Below, in pieces: positions 32,818 to 41,600 of a DNA stretch of 41,981 nt (its first letter is position 1; each line of letters starts with the position of its first letter). A model generated the notes under the pieces. It saw nothing but the letters and a program-made list of their open reading frames with translations. It was not told where the DNA came from and made no database searches. This DNA is from Candidatus Poribacteria bacterium (GTDB lineage: Bacteria; Poribacteria; WGA-4E; WGA-3G), in assembly GCA_028820845.1 (NCBI GenBank), contig JAPPII010000034.1, forward strand, positions 1-41,981, in the 5' to 3' direction. A program made the position numbers and the translations under genes.

Positions 32818-33153
32818 TTAAAAGGATGTAGAGATACGAAGTCCTTTAGGAGGCTCGCCAGGTGGTATCTCATGGACAACAAACTCAACGTAAATATCCA
32901 ACCTATCAAGGAGTGAAAGTAAACAACCAAGCGAAAAATCAGAAAATTTGCCTTTTAGCAGCGCATCCGCTTCAGACTTATTAATATCCAAAGTCTCAGC
33001 TGCCTTGCCTCCTTCAAGCCCACGTTCAATCATAACGTCCCGTATTATCACAGCAAAACGAGTTTTTATGAACGCTTCATCTGAATTAGAGTCTGCTGAG
33101 TCATTGAAAGCGTCAATACTACTTTTTTTAATTTTCTTTTTTTCTTTTTTCAT
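32818..33153 (-). CDS. orphan HigA-like antitoxin
   Basis: A 111-residue XRE-type protein, same length as the higA at 31958-32293 and clearly related: GGKAAETLDINKSEADALLKGKFSDFSLGCLLSLLDRLDIYVEFVVHE. The N-terminus is a lysine-rich tail (KKEKKKIKK) not found in the other copy. The toxin that should precede it is absent: 33154-33186 is too short and the cysteine desulfurase stops at 33187. ATG 33153 has AAGGGA upstream. It may act as an autonomous regulator or an antidote for a toxin elsewhere, and is possibly the remnant of a second module. Confidence 0.75.
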   Translation of the reverse strand: MKKEKKKIKKSSIDAFNDSADSNSDEAFIKTRFAVIIRDVMIERGLEGGKAAETLDINKSEADALLKGKFSDFSLGCLLSLLDRLDIYVEFVVHEIPPGEPPKGLRISTSF

Positions 33154-33186
33154 ATCTATCCCTTCAAACTCCTACAAACCAATAGT

Positions 33187-34347
33187 TTATCCCCTATACA
33201 ACGTCCGCATCTGTTGGATGACCTTCGGTAACTTGGCAATAACGGCATCAATTTCGGCTTCGGTTGTGTCTCTGCCGAGCGAAAAACGGACGGTACCTTG
33301 TGCTAATCTCGGTGGTAAGCCGAGTGCGGCAAGGACATGCGAGGGTTCCATAGAACCAGAGGTACACGCAGAACCCGTCGAGACACAGATACCTTCCATG
33401 TCCAAGCGTAAGATAAGACTTTCCCCTTCGACAGATTCAAATGAAACGTTAAGCGTGCCGGGAGCGCAGTAGTCAGGGTGTCCGTTGTAATGGAGCCGAT
33501 TAATGTGGGCATCTAAGCCTTCACGCAAACGATGTGTTAATCGACTTAGGTGTTTGGCATAAGAAGCCTGCTCCTGTTTGGCAAAGTCGGCGGCAGCCCC
33601 AAGCCCGACGATAGCGGGGACGTTCTCGGATCCAGCACGTCGATTGCGTTCATGTGAACCGCCATGGACGAGGTTGGCGAGTCGGGTACCGCGGCGGATA
33701 TAGAGAACACCGATCCCCTTCGGGGCGTAAATCTTATGTCCAGAAAACGCAAGGAGATTGACACCGAGTTCTTGAACGTTCATATCCAATTTGCCGACAG
33801 ATTGCACTGCATCCGTGTGGAATGGAATATCGTGTTCCTGTGCAACTTCGCATATCTCTTCAAGCGGTTGGATGGTGCCGTTCTCGTTGTTGACGTGCAT
33901 GATGGAGATGAGGATTGTGGTGTCGCGGATCGCCTCGCGGAGTTGTTCAACACTTATCCGTCCGTACCTATCCACGGGAAGGTAGGTTACCTCGAAACCG
34001 CGTTGCTCCAAGTACTGACAAGTATGCAAAACGGCGTGGTGTTCTACAGACGAGGTGATGATGTGGTTACCTTTACCACGACTCTTTTGCAATTCGGTTA
34101 AGCCTTTGATGGCATGGTTATCCGACTCGGTGCCGCTGCCTGTGAAGACAATCTCACTCGGACTCTTGGCACCGATGAGTTCGGCGACCTGTTCGCGTGC
34201 GGTGTCAATGGCAGTTCTCGCTTCGCGTCCGTAAGCGTGTATACTGGAGCCGTTACCGAATGCCTCGGTGAGATAGGGCATCATGGCATCCCGGACTTCG
34301 GGACGAAGCGGCGTTGTTGCGTTGTAGTCTAAGTAGATGCGTTGCAT
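33187..34347 (-). CDS. cysteine desulfurase (NifS/IscS-like)
   Basis: A 386-residue PLP enzyme that removes sulfur from cysteine for Fe-S clusters and thio-cofactors. The PLP lysine is K205 in FSGHKIYAPKG, the pocket aspartate is D179, the HH pair lies at 103-104 and the persulfide cysteine is C328 in STGSACTSGSMEPS, in a short class I loop. No iscR or iscU lies beside it, so it is probably not a dedicated Fe-S operon; a role in tRNA thiolation is equally possible. Start ATG 34347 lacks a clear Shine-Dalgarno; a 15-base palindrome (34366-34380) and a MITE-like element lie just upstream. Confidence 0.92.
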   Translation of the reverse strand: MQRIYLDYNATTPLRPEVRDAMMPYLTEAFGNGSSIHAYGREARTAIDTAREQVAELIGAKSPSEIVFTGSGTESDNHAIKGLTELQKSRGKGNHIITSSVEHHAVLHTCQYLEQRGFEVTYLPVDRYGRISVEQLREAIRDTTILISIMHVNNENGTIQPLEEICEVAQEHDIPFHTDAVQSVGKLDMNVQELGVNLLAFSGHKIYAPKGIGVLYIRRGTRLANLVHGGSHERNRRAGSENVPAIVGLGAAADFAKQEQASYAKHLSRLTHRLREGLDAHINRLHYNGHPDYCAPGTLNVSFESVEGESLILRLDMEGICVSTGSACTSGSMEPSHVLAALGLPPRLAQGTVRFSLGRDTTEAEIDAVIAKLPKVIQQMRTLYRG

Positions 34348-34365
34348 GTTTTTTGTCTATATTGC

Positions 34366-34380
34366 GATCTGGAACAGATC
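34366..34380. promoter_or_regulatory. perfect palindrome upstream of the cysteine desulfurase
   Basis: GATCTGGAACAGATC: GATCTG and CAGATC around GAA, about 19 bases before the ATG. It could be an operator for a dimeric regulator; it may also be chance or the edge of a repeat. Confidence 0.3.
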
Positions 34381-34384
34381 ATTC

Positions 34385-34474
34385 AGGACTTACGCAAAAT
34401 TACGGAATTCCATTATTTATCACACGCTCAGTGCGGTTGGGAAACCGCACCTACCAGAGAATTGGGTAAGTCCT
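34385..34474. repeat. MITE-like element, copy 4
   Basis: 90-bp element with ends AGGACTTACGCA (34385-34396) and GGGTAAGTCCT (34464-34474). Inside is a perfect hairpin GTGCGGTT / AACCGCAC with a GGGA loop (34431-34450), of the same form as the GCGAGGTT hairpin at 41857-41876. It sits between the lipoprotein and cysteine desulfurase genes and starts one base before the lipoprotein stop. Confidence 0.65.
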
Positions 34475-34475
34475 A

Positions 34476-35807
34476 TCATTCATAAGTTCGGTAGTTCAGA
34501 AAGGTGATCCGATTCGGATTAATTTTAACATCTGGCACGGATTCTCGTCGACTGACCCGTCTGTTCGCATTTAAAAAAGAAAGGTTGAGCGTATGCGTCC
34601 CTGCCGGAAGCGACATCCGCACGACAAAAATTTGATTTGGTAGCGTTTTCCACGAGCGGGTGTCCGCCTGCTCCGTCGCAGCCCCTGCAAGGTTCACAAG
34701 CAGCCCTAATACTTCATTTTCCTTGTTTGCCTTTCGATAGGCCAAATATTTCGCTACAGATCGGACTAAGGTTCGCAAGAGAATGATGGGACGCTCCGCA
34801 TTAAAGGTCTCTACAGCAATGGTTTCTACGTCTGCTACAAGCACGCCTCTCTTTTGATTTTGCCCTACTGTCACCTCAATTCCTGAGAAGGACGGACGAT
34901 TGGAGCGAATTGCGGGTATCGCAACGCGTAGAAGATATTCCAATTCGACATCCTTATAGACCCTCCCTTCGCGTCCTACAAGTGTCGGAACAAACTTTTC
35001 GTCCTCCACATCGTCCACTTTCAGGATCGGAAAGGTTAAAGCCTCTTCAGTTTTGGGAGGAACGTAGCCAGTCTCATAAAAGAGAATCAACTCACCGGTA
35101 TTTTCAGGACGCGGTGGCGGTTCCCCGTATTGATTTCGGTAACGTTCAACTTCATCGGTAAATCCGAGTTTGCGTGCCAATCGCACGAGTGAATTTCCGA
35201 TGTTGTCTGGCATCTCTACACCGGTTTTCTCAGCGGCGTTCTGATAGTATTCTGCGGCTTGCCTGTAAGAGATGTAGGCATCATTCCATTCGCCTGCGGC
35301 TTCAAAAACCATGCCCGAAAGATTCGCAAGAAACCCGGCACCCAAGAAATCATACTTATCATCGCTCTTGAAGTAGTCGATGAGCGCCGTAGCGCGGCGG
35401 CATTCTACCAAGGCACCGTCTAACTGACCTTGATAGACATAGTTGAGTGCGCGATAGTAGTGGCTTAAAAGCCGTTCATATCGGGTTCCAGCATACGGAC
35501 GCAATTTGTCGGAAGTAACTAATGAGGTTACTTCTTTTGAAACACTCTTGGTATAGCGATCCTCTGCGATATCTCCGGCTTGATCCAACGCTGCGCTGCT
35601 TTCAGGGAAATGGTCGGCATAATGCGCAACAAGTCCAAGCTCAAACAGAAAAGGAATATCAGAATTTTTCGGTGCGTGTTTCTGAAGATAGGTATAGGCA
35701 GCTTCTGGCTGTCCTGTCTCCAAAGGTGCTATAGCTTCTGAAAACTTATAACCACCACACCCTATCAGTAGAGAGATAATAAGCAGAAACGGGAAAGCTT
35801 TAATCAT
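34476..35807 (-). CDS. TPR-type lipoprotein (COG3014-like)
   Basis: A 443-residue exported lipoprotein. Start ATG 35807 gives MIKAFPFLLIISLLIGCGG, with lipobox LIGC. The first half is TPR-like (helical pairs such as ALDQAGDIAEDRY and GALVECRRATALIDYF); the second half is beta-rich, with PENTGELILFYETGYVPPK and TLRTLVRSVAKYL-type blocks as in COG3014. In gammaproteobacteria COG3014 proteins sit beside LpoB-like proteins, as here, just downstream of lpoB. Role at the envelope is not defined. Expected to be anchored to the outer or inner membrane, with an assembly or peptidoglycan-linked function as a guess. Confidence 0.78.
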   Translation of the reverse strand: MIKAFPFLLIISLLIGCGGYKFSEAIAPLETGQPEAAYTYLQKHAPKNSDIPFLFELGLVAHYADHFPESSAALDQAGDIAEDRYTKSVSKEVTSLVTSDKLRPYAGTRYERLLSHYYRALNYVYQGQLDGALVECRRATALIDYFKSDDKYDFLGAGFLANLSGMVFEAAGEWNDAYISYRQAAEYYQNAAEKTGVEMPDNIGNSLVRLARKLGFTDEVERYRNQYGEPPPRPENTGELILFYETGYVPPKTEEALTFPILKVDDVEDEKFVPTLVGREGRVYKDVELEYLLRVAIPAIRSNRPSFSGIEVTVGQNQKRGVLVADVETIAVETFNAERPIILLRTLVRSVAKYLAYRKANKENEVLGLLVNLAGAATEQADTRSWKTLPNQIFVVRMSLPAGTHTLNLSFLNANRRVSRRESVPDVKINPNRITFLNYRTYE

Positions 35808-35830
35808 ATATTTTGTAATCTTCAAACAAG

Positions 35831-35950
35831 TAGCAGTGAGCAGGCACGGGGACCCGCTCAAACAGGGGCGTTACGGACATTCTACAGTCAAATAGCAGTG
35901 AGCAGGCACGGGGACCCGCTCAAACAGAGACATTACGGACATCCTACAGT
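35831..35950. repeat. tandem 62-bp repeat at the end of lpoB
   Basis: Two near-identical units start at 35831 and 35893 (about 58 matched bases with a few substitutions). Each contains TGAGCAGG-CACGGGGA-CCCGCTCA, an imperfect hairpin, and CTACAGT. The second unit includes the lpoB stop codon (35944-35946), so the 3' end of that gene was copied with its hairpin. The hairpins could slow transcription or stabilise the lpoB message. Confidence 0.72.
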
Positions 35951-36579
35951 TTAAACTTGTCGCGTCCGATAAATTTCTTAATCTTTTTGTTCCCGATCCA
36001 GATCTTTTCGTTTGTTTCAATGTTCGTCAAGGTAAGATCGGTCTGATAGAAGATGACCTGATCTCCCCCTTCGCGGTCTTCGATGGTGTTAATTTCGCCA
36101 GTCATCATGTAATCTGCGCCGAGTTCGCGTCCCATCCGTTTGACGGTCTCAAGCGCAGCGAATTCTCCTTGGTCAGCCCGTTCCTCGCGAATTTCGCCGC
36201 GTTCACTCGAACTGGATACAGTGCGGACTTTCCCGGAATTGATAAAAGCGCGCTCAATATCAGTTACAAATGTTGCGACAGGGATATGTTCCATACTCTT
36301 ATTACGGATCCCGCCAACAATGACGACGGGTTTTCCGCCTGTATTTATACCGTGATCGTTAATCCAAGGGTGGCTCAGACAATCCCCAATAATCTCGTCG
36401 GCGACCATACGCGAATCTGTATCGTTCCAACGTCCAGAGAGATCGATTGTCGTGTCGGCATCAACACGGGTAACCTGTTTAGAACCACTGCAACCGCTAA
36501 AAATGATTATACTCATGAAGACGGTGTAAATTGCCAATTTATATGAGACAAACTTGGGCACCGTCAAAATTTTACACAT
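35944..36579 (-). CDS. lpoB: LpoB-like lipoprotein, penicillin-binding protein activator
   Basis: A 211-residue outer-membrane-type lipoprotein. Signal peptide with lipobox FSGC (about 27-30), a short linker, then the LpoB domain: DLSGRWNDTDSRMVADEIIGDCL, VIVGGIRNKSMEHI, FVTDIERAFINSGKVRTVSS, GRELGADYMMTGEINTIED and ETNEKIWIGNKKIKKFI. In enterobacteria LpoB crosses the periplasm to activate PBP1b; here the linker is short. ATG 36579 has AAGGAG eight bases upstream. It lies 37 bases after thrS and upstream of the COG3014-like gene, so both envelope proteins probably share a transcript. No PBP1-type gene is in the window. Confidence 0.85.
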   Translation of the reverse strand: MCKILTVPKFVSYKLAIYTVFMSIIIFSGCSGSKQVTRVDADTTIDLSGRWNDTDSRMVADEIIGDCLSHPWINDHGINTGGKPVVIVGGIRNKSMEHIPVATFVTDIERAFINSGKVRTVSSSSERGEIREERADQGEFAALETVKRMGRELGADYMMTGEINTIEDREGGDQVIFYQTDLTLTNIETNEKIWIGNKKIKKFIGRDKFKL

Positions 36580-36616
36580 CAGATATACTCCTTGCTATAA
36601 GGGTCAATTTTTGTCA

Positions 36617-38404
36617 TCAGAAATCTAAGTCGGCTTCTTGAACAATTTTTTCAACGAAGGTATCAAGTGTCATTGCGCCGATGTCGCCTTCATCTCGACT
36701 TCGGACACTGACGGTGCGGTTTTCCTGTTCACGTCCACCGATAATTAGCATATAGGGGACACGTTGTAAACGGGCAAGTCGAATTTTTGCCCCAATCTTA
36801 TCGTCGCTGTTATCCAATTCAACGCGACACCCCTTTTGCGATAGCAACCGGTGGACTTCTGTGGCGTAATCAACGAAGCGTTGACTGATCGTCATGACAA
36901 CACACTGGACAGGAGAGAGCCACGTCGGAAAAGCACCGGCATAATGCTCAATGAGCATGGCGATGAAACGTTCAAAACTCCCACAGATCGCACGATGGAT
37001 AACGACAGGTCGTTTTTCCGAGCCATCGGGTGCGACATAGATGAGTTCAAACCGTTCAGGGAGTTGGAAATCGAGCTGGACGGTAGCACATTGTACATCT
37101 CGGTTGAGTGAATCGCGCACCTGAAAGTCAAGTTTGGGTCCGTAGAACGCAGCCTCGCCGGGATCGATACTATACTCAACCTGATTGTTTTTCAACACAC
37201 TCTCAAGCATGCTTTCCGCACGATTCCAGACTTCAATATCGCCCATAAACTTGTCAGGATTGCGTGTGCTAAAATCACAACGGAACGGCAAATCAAACGT
37301 ACCGTAGATACGGTCAAAAAGTCCAAGAATGCGTTCATACTCATCGGCAATCTGGTCTTCTGTAACGAAGTTGTGCGCATCGTCTTGACACATCTGACGG
37401 ACGCGCGACAAACCGGTTAACGTGCCAGTGGCTTCATTGCGATGTAACACGCCTTGGTCGTGTAGACGGTAGGGCAGGTCCCGATAACTGTGGCGCGCAC
37501 TTTTATAGATAAGCATGTGCGCCGGGCAGTTCATCGGTTTAAGTGCACTCACCGATCTCCCGTCCTCGCTTTCGATGAGGAACATGTCATCCCTGAAGTG
37601 TTCCCAATGCCCGGAGGTCTCCCAAAGACTGCTGTCATAGATAAGTGGTGTCCGTACCTCTTGATACCCTTCACTGAGATAAAGTTTTCGCACCTTTTCA
37701 GACAAATGATTATAGACGAATGCCCCTTTGGGAAGCCAAAAAGGACTACCGGGGGATTCAGGGTGCATCTGAAAGAGTTCTAATTCGCGTCCGAGTCTGC
37801 GATGGTCGCGCTTGGCGGCTTCTTCGCGTTGTGTTAAGTATGCCTGAAGGTCGGCTTTGGTCTCCCATGCGGTACCATAAATGCGTTGTAACTGCTCGCG
37901 ATTGCCATCACCACGCCAATAGGCTCCAGAAACGCGGAGCAGTTTGAAATATCGGCACTCGCCTGTTTTTTCGACGTGCGGTCCTTTACAGAGGTCAGTG
38001 AAATCACCGTTGTGATAGATAGAAACACCTTCGTCAGCGACCCCTTCATCACTGGCGTTGACCTCCTGATCGGAGATCCCGTCGATTAATTCGAGTTTGA
38101 ATTTTTGGTTTCGTTCGCCAAACCATTCGCGAGCCTCATCGTAGGTCCACGTCTCCTGTTGGAAAGGCACATTGGCTTTAATCATCGCCTTCATGTGCTT
38201 TTCGATCTCCGGGAAATCGTCGGGTGTAATGGGACGTGGCACCTCCATATCGTAATAGAACTCGTTCTCAATCGGGGGTCCGATTGCGAGTTTGACGGTA
38301 CGTTCGCCATCTGGGAATAATTGTTGGACGGCATACGCCATGATGTGCGCGGTTGAATGGCGTAGGCGTTGTCCGTAGTCTTCAGGTTGATTGGGTTCAG
38401 GCAT
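36617..38404 (-). CDS. thrS: threonyl-tRNA synthetase lacking the TGS domain
   Basis: A 595-residue class II synthetase that charges tRNA-Thr. It opens almost directly at the N2 editing domain (H16 and H20 in RHSTAHIMAYAV), so the usual 60-residue TGS domain is missing. The zinc ligand region MNCPAHMLIYKS and the motif HRNEATGTLTGLSRVRQMCQDDAH, then motif 3 HRAICGSFERFIAMLIEH are intact, as is the C-terminal anticodon-binding domain (SPVQCVVMTISQRF). ATG 38404 is preceded by GAGAG. No T-box is visible in the 205-base gap upstream. Loss of TGS is known from various bacteria and archaea. Confidence 0.94.
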   Translation of the reverse strand: MPEPNQPEDYGQRLRHSTAHIMAYAVQQLFPDGERTVKLAIGPPIENEFYYDMEVPRPITPDDFPEIEKHMKAMIKANVPFQQETWTYDEAREWFGERNQKFKLELIDGISDQEVNASDEGVADEGVSIYHNGDFTDLCKGPHVEKTGECRYFKLLRVSGAYWRGDGNREQLQRIYGTAWETKADLQAYLTQREEAAKRDHRRLGRELELFQMHPESPGSPFWLPKGAFVYNHLSEKVRKLYLSEGYQEVRTPLIYDSSLWETSGHWEHFRDDMFLIESEDGRSVSALKPMNCPAHMLIYKSARHSYRDLPYRLHDQGVLHRNEATGTLTGLSRVRQMCQDDAHNFVTEDQIADEYERILGLFDRIYGTFDLPFRCDFSTRNPDKFMGDIEVWNRAESMLESVLKNNQVEYSIDPGEAAFYGPKLDFQVRDSLNRDVQCATVQLDFQLPERFELIYVAPDGSEKRPVVIHRAICGSFERFIAMLIEHYAGAFPTWLSPVQCVVMTISQRFVDYATEVHRLLSQKGCRVELDNSDDKIGAKIRLARLQRVPYMLIIGGREQENRTVSVRSRDEGDIGAMTLDTFVEKIVQEADLDF

Positions 38405-38572
38405 TGTGATCTACTCTCATTATGTCGATTCGTAGTAGTTAGAAAATTGTTCTCAATAGACTTAACGTCTTCTTTCAAATTTCGGTTTACGCAATTATTT
38501 TACATCATTTCATAGAGAAATGCCAATCAAAAATATCCCAATCAAGGCAAATCCTTTCAGCGGCCAGAATCG

Positions 38573-38599
38573 AGGCGGACTTCACAGCGAAGATCGCCT
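38573..38599. repeat. imperfect hairpin after the SUMF1-type gene
   Basis: AGGCG / CGCCT and CTTC / GAAG pair around an ACAGC loop with an interrupted middle. It lies just past the stop of 38610-41747. No T-run follows on the minus strand, so termination is uncertain; the rest of the gap to 38405 shows nothing distinct. Confidence 0.4.
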
Positions 38600-38609
38600 A
38601 CGATAAAAT

Positions 38610-41600
38610 CTAATTTTCCTTTGCAGGTGAAACTGCCTGCACACACCGAAAGCCGAGGCCAACACCCGTAAGTGTTGGTGCAACCCTATTGCGATAGGCA
38701 ACCCGGACGTTTTGAACCTCAGTATGGTACCAGGCACCACCACGCACCACGCGGGAAGTCGTAACATTCGTAAAGTCAGATATAACTAAATTCGCGTTCT
38801 CTATTGTATTCACGCCCGCCAATGGGTTACGATGCGGGGAAGAAAAATAGAAATCGCCATAATACGCATCAAGGCACCACTCCAGCACGTTCCCTGTCAG
38901 GTCATATAAACCATATCCATTTGCTGGATACCTACCAACAACCGTGGTGTCTCCAACGTGGTTACCGTAGTTAGCCTGTCCATTTGAAATCGTGTTCCCC
39001 CATGGATACTGCAGACCGGACTTACCACCACGCGCCGCTTTTTCCCATTCCGCTTCGGTGGGTAAACGCTTACCTGTCCATTTTGCGTAAGCCATTGCCC
39101 CATACCAACTCACGTAAGTTACCGGATGGTCTCCTTTTCCCTTAGGATAGTTGTTTCTATTCCAGTGCTTTAAGTAGCTCCCATTGTGATATGGAGATGG
39201 TATTTGGTCTTTCCTCCATTGTGAATTCGCATCAACAAACGCTTTGTATTGTGCGTTCGTCACCTCGTGCTTGTCTATATAGAATGCGTCTATGTAGACA
39301 GTATGCACTGGTTTTTCGTCGGTGTTGTCGTTACTGCCCATCTGAAACTCGCCCGCGGGGATTAAGATCATATCCGAAGGCACTGAAGGGGTTATGGGTT
39401 TCGGGGATGGGGTGGGTGTTATCAGTGTGTCCTGCTTTGGTATAGCGAGTGTTGGTTTGCTTGGCGTGGTTGGTGGCGGGGGAACAGTCTCGTCTTGTTT
39501 GGTAATAGGGACAGGTTCCTGGGATGGAATGAATTTTTTCTCGGGTTCCATCGCGGTCTGTTTTATGGGAGCAGGCTCCGAGGGGGCTATAGGGGTTGTA
39601 GGTTCGGGATCCAGAGTTGGTATTGCTGTTGTCTCCTGCTTTGGGGCGACAGTCTGGAATTCGCTCGGCGTAGTTGACGGCAGCGGTGCAGGCTCCTCCT
39701 GTCCAGCTGTAGAGACAGGTTCCTCGGCTAGCATAGGACCCGCATCCGATTCCGTTGTGCTCTGTTCTGTGGAAACAGGATCGGGCTCCTCGCGTGTGAT
39801 GGTTTCCGTTTCTAATCCGGATGCGCTTTGTGCAGCTGCAGGTGTCGTTTTGTCAATACTCGGAGGTATTAGGGCACTGACATATCTAATTGTGCCGATA
39901 ACACATAATAAAAGGACGGGGGCCACGGCTACCCAGATCTTCATCCGTTTTTGATCGTAAATTTTCATGGTTCGGTAACCTTGAATTACCAGACCCATCA
40001 CCAGTCCCCAGAACGCCCAACCGGCAACAAGCGGGATATTGAATCCAAGATCAAATAGGAAATCCAGCCCGTTAAAAATGGCTGTTCCAATGAATGCTAA
40101 AGCGACAAATGGGAAAGCCACCACAATAAAAATCAAGGACAAAATACCAACAGCAACTGACCCAATAAAATATACGATAGAGCCCAGCAAACCCAGCACA
40201 ATAACAGCAACAATAACAAAGCGCCATAGACCCTGCAGCTCGGTACCACTGCCTGTATATCGTCCGTCCTGGTCATAGTAGTCGACATTGACCGTCTTAG
40301 GGGTAAGATTGCGGAGTATCTCAAAGCAGAATTTAGCAAACTTGGCATAGTAGTGTGCCAGCCACTTGATAGCTTTCCAAGCAGAATTACCTATGGGATT
40401 TAGCGTTTCTGCTAGCTTGCGGTGGTCTTGTGCCTGAAAGAAATTTTTAATGAGCAGAATTGGCAGCAAAAATCGTTGCCAACTAAACGATCTACTAACC
40501 ACGAGGAGCCAATGCGCGTATATACCTATTCCAAAGATCAAGGAGCCCGCCCATGCCAGATATAGGGGAGATGGAATTACAATGAGACGGCTAAAGAGAG
40601 CGATCGCCGCCATTAAGACACCACTGATAAGCACCCAGCGGAGCAATGGCTGAAGCCCATGATTAATATAGATCGGAACCTCCAAACTCCGACCGTTGGT
40701 GTCAATGACAAGGAATGTCTGATGGGCTTGGTTGGATGTTAAGACGTTTTCATCGAGATGAATGCTGACCATGCCCTTGCCATGGATATTTGTATCAGAA
40801 AGCTGCAGTCCCGGTATATCGTTTTTCAGATGGACATCGCCGTGGAGAAAACCGCGCCCGACGTTCTTAATTTCGGAACGGATCGTTCTTGCGGTGCCCG
40901 TCTCGGCGGTTTTCGCGATCCTGTTAGTTTCGGAAGGGGACGTTTCGGTGCTGCCCATCTCCACGCCGTTGAAGTGTATTTCGGGATGGCTTATCGCTGG
41001 CACCGGGTTTCCGATTCGTGGGTTAAGTCCTTGAACAAAGGCTTCTAAACCGATGTCTTGTTGGTCAGTATAGCGATTTGTGAGTTCATTTGCGGTATCT
41101 GCAAGTTGCGGGTGCTTGATGTACTCAAGCCAAAACGCAAAAAACCCGTTATACAGCAGCGTTTTTGCCTGATCCCAATTCTTATCTATCAAGCGAGCGA
41201 GGTGTTGCGGCGTGTTCGCGCCTTTTCCCTTCTCCATTCTCACTTCATCGTGAAGCACTGCAAGCATCGTCATGAGTCCTGTGTCGCGATCATCGGAAAA
41301 TCGGCCTACAATTGTTTGGGCAGCATCAGCGAACAGGTTCTGGTCAGCACTCCGGAGGTTTTGCTCCAAGGTTCCGTCATAAAGGGCATCAGTGGCATGA
41401 GTGGGGTGCTGCTCTATTAAGGCCCCCAAAGCTGCGATGCTACGTGCTTCTTCGCCGCCAGGGAAGGTCAAAACAGACTGCTCTAACTCTTCCGGTTCCT
41501 TCGTGAGGGCTGCAATGTGTTTCCGGCGTTTTCGTGGGTCCAGCAGCGTCTCCTTGGCATCATTGAGAACTTTCTGCCACTGTGCTTGCGTTAACCCATC

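Noticed and set aside
38405-38609. T-box or other leader for thrS
   Set aside because: No specifier loop, T-box sequence or terminator with T-run could be found.
38610-39375. Active formylglycine-generating enzyme
   Set aside because: Both catalytic cysteine positions are valine; only the SUMF1 fold is supported.
39394-39954. 186-residue Gly/Ser-rich plus-strand frame
   Set aside because: Antisense of the Pro/Thr-rich linker of 38610-41747; the composition is a by-product of that codon bias.
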